The notes under the pieces: model-generated
Seen by the model: only the letters and a program-made list of their open reading frames with translations
Told to the model about the DNA's origin: nothing
Database searches by the model: none
Origin: Lepas anatifera
Taxonomy: Eukaryota > Arthropoda > Thecostraca > Lepadidae
NCBI GenBank assembly: GCA_034440635.1
Contig: JAOTON010001270.1
Span: forward strand, 186,001 to 250,000
DNA length: 64,000 nt
Direction of reading: 5' to 3'
Made by a program: the position numbers and the translations under genes
In this document: one piece after another, positions 1-11,223 of the stretch
Layout: each line of letters begins with the position of its first letter
Numbering within the stretch: position 1 is the stretch's first letter

Positions 1-640
1 CAGCAGCACGCAGACATCATGGGCTATACATCTGCACATAATAATAATCATTTTTTGCCTAAGATGGGGTCAATTTTGAGGTCACCCATTATAAGGATAT
101 GAATAAAAATGCAACAGGCCGGTTTTTAAGCCAAATATGGTATGATAAGTTCTTACTGCTTCTGCCGTATAGTCTTGATACGTGTATGGCTCTCAAGCTG
201 TTATTTTAAGCGTTTGACCTTTCAGAGGCCATCTAAGGTCACCTCGAGATAATATATTCAAAGGGCAATAACTCATCACCAAATTGAGATAGAGCGGCCA
301 TTTTTATTTCATACTGCGCTTGTCTTGTCACAGGGATTTGATTGAAATAACATATGACCATACCAGGTCACGGTGTAAGCTTGACTTAGGTCAAGGTCAG
401 GTCATTTTTACTAATTGACCTTTGAAAGTCATTGCATGCATTATTCGATTCGCCACGACGAGGGGACTTCAATTATACCAAAATATATTTTCTAGCTTCA
501 TTCAGTCAGAATGCATCGGAGGAAAACTAAAAATACCCATTGTAAGCCTTTTTGGCAGTCTGTGACCTCTGTTGACCTCAATATTGACCTGAACCAGAAA
601 TTTCTCTCCGCCATGTCAACACGGTTCGTACGCCACGCAG
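1..640 (+). mobile_element. TTAA-family element, left end cut by window
   Basis: The sequence runs parallel to the complete copy at 14904-15908. Shared blocks include the GGGGTCAATTTT block, the CATACCAGGTCAC block, a TTATTCGATTCGCC block and a final TGACCTCAATATTGACCTGA block near 570-595. The window starts inside the element, so its GC-rich end and first TTAA are missing. The right end has decayed and no clear TTAA closes it. Bases 1-436 also reappear in reverse complement at 2884-3275. The element is rich in TGACCT/AGGTCA half-sites. Confidence 0.7.
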
Positions 641-1048
641 TCATGCAATATTTTCACACAATTTTGTAGAAAGGGGTGGGTAAGGCTCAGAGAGCGCACT
701 TTGCCCCTCAAAAGGCGATCTTTATCACCCAAGGCCGCTTAGTGGGCTTGCAGACCTAGTATAAACTCATTTTTTAGAGGTGCCCCCGCCCCCTTGAACC
801 CGTCTCTGATCCACGTTAAACTTACTAAAGGTAAAGACAATGGTACAATAAGCCATTCATATATTTGATTTCTTTCTACTTGACACGACAATGGTGTACA
901 TTAGCTGTACATGAATCTTTGCACATTCACTATTAGGTGTGTGTCTTTAGATGGGACACGACAAAAATGACATAGAAGTATGATAACACTACTAACACCA
1001 TCATTGTATAAGAAACTGTCACATAGGATGACACTCAACCATGTATTG
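641..1048. other. no gene; weak hAT-like remnant
   Basis: Around 735-815 a G/C-run-rich patch with ACCTAGTATAAAC weakly resembles the interior of the hAT-like element at 62191-62474. Otherwise I see nothing here. The downstream part is the sequence just past the stop codon of the minus-strand transposase-like pseudogene. Confidence 0.3.
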
Positions 1049-2772
1049 TTACTTGTTCAATGTGGCTTTACGGAAACTGTCAAATTTCTTTCTGTGGTAC
1101 TCTACGACTTAAGGCAAGCAGCTTCTCTGTTCTCGGTCGGTGGTGATGTGAGTCGCAAAGTCACTCATGAGTTTGACTCCTCTCTCAGCCACATCATTCG
1201 TCACTTTTACTGACTTCACAAACTGCTGTGCCTTCTTGTAGCTGTCATTTTCTCCCCAGGAGTCTGCAGGGGCAGTGAGCCAGTCACACTTCACCCCAAG
1301 AGCGTCAAACATGAAGTGAGACTCTGGGCCTACCAAGTCTGTGAGAAGTGTAGCCTTGTTGATGACAGGAAATACTGGCTTTCCTCTCCTGTAACTGTCA
1401 GGTTTCTCTGTCTGACAGCTTGACAGCGAGCTCCTCCTTTGCAGACTTAGTCATGATGTCATTCGAGCTGAATAAGGTGAATGTTACCAGCTCCTGGGTC
1501 AGATACCAGCGGTGTTTCGTCAACTTCTTCAGAACAGATGTCGCTAGTTCATGATCATGCTGTTTGTATTGCAGCATGTCCTGCATCAGCTGGAGGTCAT
1601 GGATCGGTGCGTCAGCAGCAGATGTTGCCGTCACCCAATGTCTTGTGTAGAACAATGCCAGGAACCTATTTATCCTCGCGAGATGGAAGATAGTGTCATT
1701 GTTGTACTTCAGTTCCTTGGAGAACAGGAACATTTTCATGGAGTAAATATTCCTGGCCATCCACCGGGCTTGGTGAATGGCACCTGGCTTGGCCCAGTGG
1801 ATGCCTCGTGCTGGTTTCTCACCGAGGAGGATCAGACAAAGTTCTGCGACCTCTCTATAATCTGCTCTCGGGCTTGCTTCCTCGAGGAAACTGTTCACAA
1901 TTTCAACTGTTGTTGCCTTCTTCTGTTCTAGGTCTTGCTCGACTGGGTCCAGAACTCTTGGACATCCCTTATCCAACATGTCCCACTTCTCTTTCACATT
2001 GCTGAACATTGGGTTGTCAGGACTCTTGACCTTGCTGAAGACAGCCTTCCAGGCACCTCCAACTATTACCCCAGATATGTGATGGTGACAGGCGAAGTAG
2101 AATACTTTTTTGTCCAGCTTTTCTTCAATCAACTTCGCCACACCCTTGTTGACGCCACTGTTGCTTGCTGTGGTATCAAAAACCAAGCCTACAACCTTGT
2201 CTGCGAGACCCCATGTTTCAATTAGCTCCAATGATGCATTGCACTGCTGGATTCCTGTGGAACTGTCTATGAAGGGCACACCAAGCAACTTCCCTTCTTC
2301 ATAATGTGGAGCGCCAGAGACGAGCACCGCAAGACTTTCAACTGGGTATGTTTCACCAAGAACATCCCTCACGAGTTTGCCATCCCAGTGTAGTGTGCAG
2401 TAATCTGGCGGACTTTCCATGAAGTCATTCATGTAACTTTGGCTCAAGTTTTGGCGAATGTTTACCCTGTTTCGTCTTGTAGTGGAGGTTGATATAAAAA
2501 AAGTCATCAAGATCCGCGCCTCCTGCCTTCAGCAGAGCAGAGACCATGGCGTTAGTCTGGTTATCAGAGAGTGATAACCGATCTGCAGCGCTGCAAATTT
2601 CTTCACTAGTCATAACTGACCGTGACAAGTATAAGGTTATTGTACTGGGTTTTGATGAACAGCCTGGTATTGGCTCAGCAAATTCTGAATCCTCACTAGT
2701 TCCAGTGCCTTGGCTGTTTTCTGGGTCTTCATCAGTTGAAATTTCCCCAACTCCTGCTGCTTCAGCAGTCAC
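1049..2772 (-). pseudogene. broken transposase-like gene with HWDGK motif
   Basis: One protein is spread over two minus-strand frames plus a further frame change. An N-terminal part (2772 to about 2490) has an acidic, Ser/Thr-rich start and then an SDNQTNAMVSALLKA stretch. A central frame of 370 residues (2510-1398) has HWDGK at residues 41-45, FDTTASNSG at 111-119 and CHHH at 141-144. A C-terminal part contains NDVAERGVKLMSDF. The frame changes once at a poly-T run near 2490 and once near 1400. An in-frame stop near 1107 precedes VVEYHRKKF, and the final stop is at 1049-1051. From memory, proteins of this style recur as uncharacterised, transposon-like proteins in arthropods and cnidarians. 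The HWDGK and FDTTASN positions would suit an RNase H-like DDE fold, and CHHH recalls hAT-type transposases, but both are inference. No initiator ATG is evident, because the 5' side runs into an AT-rich microsatellite. It lies between inverted partial TTAA-family copies, so it may be the remains of their autonomous relative or an unrelated passenger. Confidence 0.75.
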
Positions 2773-2870
2773 TGATGATAATGATGATATGATAATGTAA
2801 TATAATGATAATGATAATATAATGATAATGATGTAATATGATATAATAATGATGAAAATGATGATAATGT
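2773..2870. repeat. GATAAT/GATGAT microsatellite
   Basis: Degenerate repeats of gataatgat and ataatgat fill this stretch. They lie between the 5' end of the transposase-like pseudogene and the inverted TTAA-family copy on the right. Confidence 0.85.
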
Positions 2871-2883
2871 CACTAAGGATAAT

Positions 2884-3430
2884 GACCTAGGTCAAGCTTA
2901 CGCCATGACCCGGTATGGTCATATTTTTATTTTAATCAAATCCCCGTGACAAGACAAGCACCATGAAATAAAAATGAGAGCTCTATCTCAATTTGGTGAT
3001 GATTTATTGTCCTTTGAACATATAACTTATAGGTGACCTTAGATGACCTCTGAAAGGTCAAATGCTTAAACGAACAACTTGAGAGCAATAAACGTATTAA
3101 GACTGTACGGCAGAAGCAGTTAGAACTTATTCATGCCATATTTTGCTTAAAAAACCGGCCTGTTGCCTTTTTATTCATATCCTTATAATGGGGTGACCTC
3201 AAAATTGACCCCATCTTAGGTAAAAAATAATAATTATTATGCGCAGATGTGTAGCCCATGATGTCTGCGTGCTGCTGAAGCAGTTTCAAACTAATCGGTT
3301 GACACTTAATCCCTTGGCACCGTATCAAACTCGTGATTTCGCGTTTTGAGGTCGGGTCACGTGACCTTAAATATCTCCGTGACCTGAGATGACCCGACAG
3401 AAAAAATTAAGAATTGGGTAGAATGAGGAA
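2884..3430 (-). mobile_element. partial TTAA-family element, inverted relative to 1-640
   Basis: Bases 2884-3275 are the reverse complement of 1-436, with visible mismatches and small indels. Reading on, GACCTCAAAACGCGAAATCA and GTTTGAAACT match the GC-rich half of the copy at 14904-15908. The match fades near 3430, and no convincing TTAA end or GC palindrome follows. TTTAAG near 3475 and TTTTTTAAC near 3530 are possible but unproven ends. Confidence 0.7.
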
Positions 3431-3705
3431 AGATGCATTAGCTTTCATTTGGCAGTATTGTTCACGTTATAGCATTTAAGAAGCTATAATTCAAACAATG
3501 ACCAAATATCCCGAATTTAGCAGTGTTTTTTTAACAACTTCAACAAAAAAACTATATGGCTTTTGAGGCAGGCATAGCAAAGATCCAAGATCAAAATAAA
3601 GGCTATATTCCGTTCATTGAGACCTTGGAAAACGGGAAACGTATCAGTTTGAACACTTTTGAAGACAAAGGTCTAATATGAACAGGTCTAGCGCCACACT
3701 AGTCA

Positions 3706-4095
3706 CAAAACCGTCATGGTGCACAACAAAATATGTTTTTTTTATAAATTTTGTCCAAGCCGTTCTCACTTAAACTGCTGGAGTCGGAGTCTCACTAAAG
3801 TCAACAAGGGACTTGTCACGGAGACCCCGACCCCACCACCCGAACGAGCAACTCCCACAATGAAGGGTTGATTTAGAAGCCAAAGTTTAACGTCCCACAA
3901 AGCACAGGGACGGCCGCTCCGTTCAGGTCACCCTCTCACCAGTCAGTTGCCAGCCGACCTGTACGTCGGGTAAACTATTGAGCGCCGGAGCGTCTCAGGG
4001 GAACCGATCCCAAGCCTGGACATGCACTGCCACTGCATGCCTCTGAGCAGCGGGCCGGAGCCCAACGCTCTACCAACTAAGCTACCGGAGCGGCT
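3706..4095 (-). mobile_element. tRNA-derived SINE (long type), copy 1
   Basis: Reverse complement of the SINE at 43567-43925, also matched at 33723-34073. On the minus strand it opens with a tRNA-like A box (TAGCTTAGTTGGTAGAGCG) near 4080. A B-box-like GGATCGGTTCC follows, then a body with GACGTTAAACTTTGG and a 3' part matching GACAAAATTTATAAA. A second short piece of the same head (GGCTCAGTTGGTAGAGC) abuts it on the plus strand near 4091-4107, so the junction is rearranged. Confidence 0.85.
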
Positions 4096-6126
4096 CAGTT
4101 GGTAGAGCTGGCTCAGTAAATCCCTATATTAGTGATTTACCCTTTGGTAGCCTGTGGGTATGATTACCATAGACCTGCAGATTTTTCTAAAGTTTTTTTC
4201 AGTTACGTGATTTTAAAGTGCTATCAATTCTCATCTTTTGGGCTATCACGGTATCACGGACTACATGATACCGTACTGCGCATGCGTGCGACATACTAGT
4301 ATGCGTTCTGCAGGGCAGCAGAATGACACGGCTATTGTTTTTGGTGTTGGTGAGGTGCTGGGATGTGGGTGCAGTGCGCAGTATAGTATTTATTTTTAAG
4401 CTAAATTCGTCACAGGGTTGTTCAGAATGTTCTGGGGCAGAGATTGCCTCTCAAAATGTCATGTGTTAAAATATTGATTCCTGTTTTTTTGCAGTTGAAA
4501 CGTGACTTAATGAATCAATTATGATTGCTCACGAAGGACATGCCTTCAAAATGCAGAATGCCTTCAAAATGCAGGATTAATTCATCCGAATCAACTCCGA
4601 CTGAACTCACGACTCAACTCAACTCAAACTTCGACTCGTTTTCAAAGTAAAATAAGTAACTGATAAATACATAAATTGTAATAAATGAAAAAATATAAAT
4701 CAATAAACCAGCAAACACAAACTGTTCAGAAAGTCCTACAGGAAACTGAAAATGTATAGAAGCAAAATTAATTAATTGGTATTGAAACGTTGGTTAACAA
4801 TTAGCCAGCATCCATGAATAGCTTTTTTTAATCCTTCCTGAATGTCACTGCCCAAAAAAGCTACAAGTTGCAAAGATTTCTAAAAGGAGCATTGCATATC
4901 AAACTAGGTACATGGATTCAAAAGGAACCTAAAAGGCCTAAGGTTACACCAACTTAGGTAAAAAAATTGAGCCTCCATACTGTCAGAAAACGTCCAAGCT
5001 AAACAAAAAACATGAGATATACTGTATTTACAGGGATGGTATAGGTATTGCTTTTTCTGTTAAAGAACGATGCTAGGTAATTTTTATAATTGAGACATTC
5101 CTATGGCATGAGTTTAATCAAAATTTAAGCAATAATTACTAGAGTACCTAGTTGCAATTGCAAATTCTAGGAACTACAGCAAACCTTAAAAAAATAGTAT
5201 ACCATAGTTTTTTCAATTTTAAATGAGGACAGAGTACAGTAAGAAAGTGTCCAACCACACCCCCCCCCCACCAGGAACGTCGAGAAATTAAAACAGCAGC
5301 TGCAGACGGCGCATTTAAGATAAAAGAAACAATATCATATGTAGTTATGAAAATATTTGCATTAATTTACGAATTATCACGTGGTGTTTCCACTTTTACC
5401 CTGGAGCTACCTAAGCTTAAGCCTACACTTGGTTAAATTTGTTCTTCAAAGACAACAATAGCGCGGCGCACACTATTCTCAGACGACGACCACTGACGGC
5501 AACAACCAGCGACGACGCGTGGTGTTGTTGCAGTGGTTGAAGTAAAGAAGTAATGTTAAATATTAAAGATGAAAGGTTTTTTTTAGAGATTTGAAATGTA
5601 TTTCTTAGTGCGTTCCACCACTTGAAATGTTTAAGACAAGGCCTGTGATAGGAACGTGTTGAATTTTTTTCGGTTACATGTATTACTTGTGCCTAGGGAT
5701 TTCTTCAGACCGGGTGAGCCTTTAAAATAAGCAATTGAACCCTAGAATTATTGATATATTGAAACCAATTGAAACTTTGATTTAAACAATTGAAACGCTG
5801 GAGGGAAAAGGGATTTAAAGGAGGTTAAGGAGGTTTGCAAAAGGTAGGCAAACGCAAACACTTTAACTAAACATCATGTTTACCCGTTGAGCCAACTTGT
5901 CTGGTCAACTCATTTGACTCGCTGTTTTCACCCAACTCAACTCATCTCATTGACGTGTTGTGAACCGATTAAACTCAACTCACTTGTCTAATTTTTTCGG
6001 CTCAACTCAACTCAGAGTCGAATGAGTCAGAATTTGAGTTAAACTCCGACTCTGAATCGCGAGTCGCCCCAATCTGGCAGCATGAGATGCTGACTGTAAA
6101 AATTACAACTATATGCATTCAAATAT
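4096..6126. other. no gene recognised; ACTCAACTC-rich patches
   Basis: AT-rich DNA without a supported coding region. Two patches (about 4575-4635 and 5885-6070) are dense in ACTCAACTCA/GACTC words and may be the ends of one unidentified element about 1.5 kb long. A GC-rich stretch with GACGACGAC words lies near 5460-5520. Confidence 0.4.
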
Positions 6127-7127
6127 TTAACAAGCGCATTGACGGGGGTCTGAGCCACCTTCGCTTTGACGGGGCGCGGGTACCCACCCCCCCCACCCTA
6201 AGATCTCGAGAGCCACGCTAGGTAGCGAAAAACGGTAAACGGCGTTTGGTAGCCCACCCACTTCTCCATCGATAATATTCGTAACCATTTTTTTGTCAGG
6301 TCACATTTAAAATCACTAGAGGTAAAAACATGCCGTCATAGGGATATGATGTAAATGAAGGTTTTCGGTCATTACATCTTCTAAAAAAGTAAATATAGAG
6401 CAAAACAACTTTAACTATATGAATCCTCGCAGCAAACCAAATCGAATGATATATAATATGACATTGCTAGGTCAAATCAAGGATTTGGCCTGACCTGCAG
6501 TCAGGTCACGGTCAAATTAAATAAATGCATATCGTTTATGATGTCTGGCCTCTCCTGATCGGAATAAAACACTGAAGATTATATATTCGGGCGCCTTCAT
6601 CGAATATATAATCTTCGGTTTTTTTCACAAAATCTATAACTTCATTGCTCCTCGCCCACTTCAAAACTTATCAAAATGCATATCATTAGAACCGAAAAGA
6701 CAAGGCAAATTTAATGCAGTTAAAATAAACGCCCTATCACTATCTGTTGCTAGGTCATTCAGTTAAAACCATTTTCCCATTTATTTCCAATGGAGAGGTC
6801 ATGGCTCGTACCTTACCTTAGATCATCGATATCAGAAATACCGGAACAGGTTTTAGAGACCTCAGTGGGCCCATTATGTGATATGAGTTTCAATCGGATA
6901 AGTTGACCCTGTTCCGACTTATGCTATCTTAAACTTTTTGAGGTCAGGTCACTTGACCTGTACTGGTGACCTGACCTGAGATTATCTGACCTTAAAATTT
7001 CGACAAAAGTTGTAAAAACTTTGAGAAAAAAGGTATGCCAAGTACGGCGGCGCTATGCGCCACTATTTTTCTGTTATCTCGGAACAACCCGTGGGTGGGG
7101 CGGAACCCCCGTCAATGCGCGTGTTAA
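6127..7127 (-). mobile_element. TTAA-family element, CGCGCATTGACGG subfamily
   Basis: TTAA at 6127-6130 and again at 7124-7127 bound the element. The ends are inverted repeats of the type CACGCGCATTGACGGGGG. The order of blocks is the reverse of the copies at 8438-9259 and 36975-37809. It ends with a palindromic GGCGGCGCTATGCGCC at 7046-7061, close to the right end only. TGACCT half-sites recur at matching places. It carries a nested 140-bp insertion at 6534-6673, which explains its extra length. No coding capacity. Confidence 0.9.
6534..6673. mobile_element. hairpin insertion nested in TTAA element
   Basis: The 11-bp direct repeat AAATGCATATC occurs at 6523-6533 and 6674-6684. Sister copies of the host element have it once, for example the reverse complement near 8873-8883. 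The 140 bp between the repeats are absent from those sisters. The insert contains a perfect 16-bp inverted repeat (GAAGATTATATATTCG at 6574-6589, its complement at 6601-6616) around an 11-base loop. It reads as a small insertion with target-site duplication; the family is unknown. Confidence 0.75.
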
Positions 7128-8437
7128 GCGATGATAATGCCCAAACAATGCAACAATATTAATGGACCGGTTGCCACCACGCGTGGGCGCATTGAGTATA
7201 CGCATCGAACCAGTCCGAGTTTCCTTACTCTATTACCTTGCTCCTGTGATGTACTTATTCGTCACCGCGAGGTTCAAATCCACAACCTTAACAACTATGT
7301 AGACGAGGCCGGCGCACTTTTTTGCATTGTGTTCTAAAACAATTTTCAACGCGTGCGCCAGCTTGTTAGCCGGAGTCCCTCGGATGTCATCAAGTTCCAC
7401 CGGGATGCGAACGGATTCACTTAAACTCAGTCCCCGGGTCCCCGGGCTCGACAATCTCCGAAATCTGCCCCGGCTCCTGATTCGTTTAGAATGGCTAAAA
7501 GCAGGTTTTTGCTAGTGCTAGCACCAGTCAAAATCATGAAAGAGAAGGACTATAGAGGCAAACAGATCTCTGTTATGTTCAGATAGTCCATGGTTCGAAT
7601 AGTCCATATTTCGAATAGTCCACATTTTAATTCGACCTCAAGAACAAAGAGTCATAGCCAGAACATCCAAATGAATTACTATATAAATGTCTAATGATCA
7701 AATAGTTCACAAAGTGGAAAATAAATAACTCAAAAGTACCTAAGACATCATTCAGACATCATTTGTACATGTAAGAAGGCCAGACATGCTGCAGTAAGGG
7801 AAGAATGAACAATGTACAGACTCCCCGGTCGATGACGATCTTCCCCAACTAAGTTTACACGTTCGTGAAGATCTTCTCCAACTATGTTGGCACGTTCGGA
7901 CTTTTTTCTGAGCTCTGCCGCTGGCTTACACAGCCCAAAGAACTGGCATACCTAGTTTCAATTTGTATATGTTTCTATGCAAATCTAGAGGCATTTGACG
8001 CGCAGGATGTTCAGAATATTCGGTGATATTTTGTTATCCAAAGAAATTCCCCCTTCAGATCAGCCGGGGCTAGAAATCTGGGAATATGCATAACTTCATA
8101 GGTTGCAAACGCCTATCGAAGTTCAATAATACTAAAATGCATCGGCCACTAATGTGCCCTTCTCTGTGTGACTTGACATCCAATTACCCATTTATAGCCC
8201 AGCATCCCAGGCGTTAGTGGATAATTAGCATCAGGAGATAAGAACTTCAATTCCAAACAACACTGCTGTGTTGTCGGATGATTCTAGTTTGTGAATGATT
8301 GCAATACCTGTGGTACATCTATCCACCGAATTCAAGATCTCCAATGCAGGAACATCCCTCAAAGAACGTTTTGAAATACATCCCGCTAAAATGTTCATTG
8401 TTAGGCTTTTTCATGCCCTTGTGCTGTAGCGACCGTT
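7128..8437. other. no gene recognised
   Basis: Short open frames on both strands around 7130-7515 overlap each other and lack recognisable motifs. Small direct repeats of TTCGAATAGTCCA occur near 7570-7622. Nothing else supported. Confidence 0.5.
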
Positions 8438-9259
8438 TTAAACGCGCATTGACGGGGGCTGTACCGCCCCCTCGGTTTTTCGGAGACAGAGAAAACGGCG
8501 GCGCGCAGCGCCGCCGTACTTGGTATACCTTTTCCTCATCATTTTTGCAACTTCTGTGAAAATTTTAAGGATAGGTCATCTCAGGTCAGGTCACCAGTAC
8601 AGGTCAAGTGACCCGACCTCAAAAAAGTTTAAGATAGCATAAATCGGAGCAGGGTAAACTTATCCAATTGAAACTCATATCACATAATGGGCTCACCGAG
8701 TTCTCTAAAATATGCTCCGTTATTTTTGATATCGATGACCTAGGTCAGGTACGAAGCATGACCTCTCCATTGGTAATACATGGAAATATGGTTTTACTGA
8801 ATAACTCAGTAAAGATGGTGATAGAGCGTTTATTTTTGCTTTATTAGACTCGCCTTGGCTTTGCGGTTCTAATGATATGCATTTTATATAATTTTACCCT
8901 GACCTTACCTTAGGTCAGGTCAAATCTTTGATTTGACCTAGCAAGGTCAATCTATATCATTCGATTCGGCTTGTGCGAGGATTCTAGAGCTCAGTCGTTC
9001 TGCTCTATCTTTACTTGTTCAGATGTAATGGCCGAAAAACTTAATTTACATGTTATCCCTATGACGGCATGTGACGGCATGTTTTTGACCTCTGGTGACC
9101 TTAAATGTGACCTGACAAAAAATGGTACAATATTTTCGATGGAGAAGCGGATGGGCTACCCAACGCCTTTAACGTTTTGCTACCTACCGTGGTTCTCGAG
9201 ATCTTAGGGGCGGTACCGCCCTCTCAATCCGAAGGTGCTCACCCCGTAATGCGTGTTAA
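8438..9259 (+). mobile_element. TTAA-family element, CGCGCATTGACGG subfamily
   Basis: TTAA at 8438-8441 is followed by ACGCGCATTGACGGGGG, and the right end reads ATGCGTGTTAA with TTAA at 9256-9259. The GC palindrome GGCGGCGCGCAGCGCCGCC sits at 8497-8515, about 60 bp from the left end, with no counterpart at the right end. Half-sites such as GGTCAGGTCA recur. It aligns block for block with 36975-37809. No coding capacity. Confidence 0.92.
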
Positions 9260-9607
9260 GGTGCATATCAGAATCACATGCCTAACCGAAGTGGGCCTTG
9301 CCCGGGCCCTTTACCATTTCGGCTCACTTAGCAAGGTCCAGTGCCGCGGTAACTAGGCGAGCGGTCTGATTTAGATCCAATGAAGTGTCTTTACGGCAGC
9401 GTTAGCACTGTGCTGATCCACGTTAAGGGCTTCTCAAAGCTAACGAGTACTTCACAGACCACACCCACTCTTCCAAACTTTATTGCAGAAGAAACAATGT
9501 GTTCAGTAATGTTGCTGGGTGCTGCCGCCAGGAATATTTAGTCCGCAGTAGCAGCTGGATATGACCTTATCTTTGTTCATGAAAAGTACAAATCAAGTTA
9601 ATAGATT

Positions 9608-9962
9608 TCGTAATGCTGAGTCGGGAGCATGACTATGAGCTCTTAAGTTGCTAATTGGCCTGCCACCTCGAGTCCTGAATGCAAACTCTAACAAATTCGC
9701 TTTGATTATATACTCGGGTACAGCCCTCCATCAGAATCTTCATCAGGAAGGACACAATTGCTACAATTCCTGGTCATAGTGCTTCCATTCCATGGTACTG
9801 CCATAGTATTACATTATAATGTGAGCTGAGACCCGAGCATTTGTGCAACCGCCTACTATCTAATGAATATTCTGATGAAGGAATGTGCCAGTATATGTAA
9901 TCACAATTTGTTCAATTTTAAATGCCGGAGTCGAGGAGACAGACCAATAAACAGCTTATCAA
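9608..9962. mobile_element. interspersed inverted-repeat element, copy 1
   Basis: Matches 48297-48672. Shared blocks are a left GGAGCATGA block, GGCCTGCCACCTCGAG, an internal TCTGATGAAGGA block, and a right TCGAGGAGACAGACCA block before CTTATCA. The GGCCTGCC...CTCGA start and the CGAGGAGACAGACC end are inverted repeats of each other, as in a miniature inverted-repeat transposon. Superfamily not recognised, and no clean target duplication seen. Confidence 0.65.
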
Positions 9963-11223
9963 AATGAAAATACAGTTATACTTGCATCAATATTTCGGAT
10001 GCATTCCTTTGTGACGATATCATTAGAACAAAGACGCATACGGCAACTTCTTGCACAAGGTCGAATCGATATGGAATGAATCGATTATGGTAGCAACATA
10101 TCAGCAGATGATCAATTCGAAGTTGAGAGAAGTGCAGCCGAATGTAGTTGTGTTACTATGCAATTTTGTTTGAAATCTCCATTAGGTAAATTGTAAAAGT
10201 TTTTTTTCATTAACGCGAAAAAGGCTATCTTCTCCCTAATAAATGACACTTAGATGATACTATAGAGGCCCAGTGAGTTGTTCGATCGATGAATTAGGGT
10301 CATAGGCGTAGAAACGTCCCCTACATTTTCGCGGTCTCGTAACATTGATCCCGCACCTACCGCAAATTCAGTACATTCTCAGTTACCAGAACATTCTCAA
10401 TGATCGTAAGAGTCATTCCTACATACCCATTCATTCTCACATATCAAGCATATCAATGCGTCATGTTTTTTCTCATCTACAGACATATACCATCTATGCC
10501 AGACATCCACCTCATATTCTTGCCGCACGCAGGCTGTTAGCCCACCAAACGGCCGGATCCTGTCCAGACCCGGCCACCAGCGCGAGCGATAGCACGGCGG
10601 CAGCGTGTGATTGGATGGCCTGTGTCATGGGAGCTGTGACAGCGAATTCCAAGCAGGCGTGGACATCTGATATCTTCAGTGATCATTTGGCGAGTCGGTG
10701 AAATGTAAGGCCCATCCCAGCGCGTTATTGCTTCTCGAGGGCTTCGCTGGCGGAATTCTAAACGCCGCTCTAGACCACCCGGAAAACCATGCAGAAAACG
10801 TAGCTTGACAACCGATGTGTTATGCACTGCACCATACCGTTCAGCTGGAAACACAATAACCACACAGGGAAGTATATGCCGCACGTTTCCTGGCCTAGAA
10901 TGCCGACAGACATTCCCAGCCTGACAAGCTGCGACATAATCTCAAAGTGAGCGCAAATTCCGACCCCATAACGTCCGTGTTCGAACATCACCGTTGCCCA
11001 CAGGTGGCGACAGCCGCTCGTCTCGGACACCTTGCTGAGTGTCATGGCGTCCTTTCGGGCGAGACCGCAGGATCCATCAGCGCTCCCGCACAGCGCCGCG
11101 TCAGCTGAAACAGCACTCAGCTCCATAAATTGTCCGAACAGCTGGCGCCGGCGGCATCGGTCCGGAGCCGTACCAGTGCAACGGCTCTAACATACATGGC
11201 GCGGGGCACCGAGGTCTCCCCAG
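9963..11223. other. no gene recognised; GC-rich open stretches at 10.5-11.1 kb
   Basis: AT-rich to about 10500, then GC-rich to about 11200. Overlapping minus-strand open frames of 118 and 115 codons (11126-10770 and 10884-10537) have no motif I recognise. A 38-codon frame from 10628 to 10512 begins with a hydrophobic stretch resembling a signal peptide. Any of these could be an exon, but nothing confirms it. Confidence 0.35.

Noticed and set aside
1481..2304. Plus-strand frames opposite the transposase-like gene
   Set aside because: They are shadows of the minus-strand coding sequence, which carries the conserved motifs.
10512..10628. Small secreted protein with a signal-peptide-like start
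   Set aside because: Only 38 codons, with competing frames and no supporting context.
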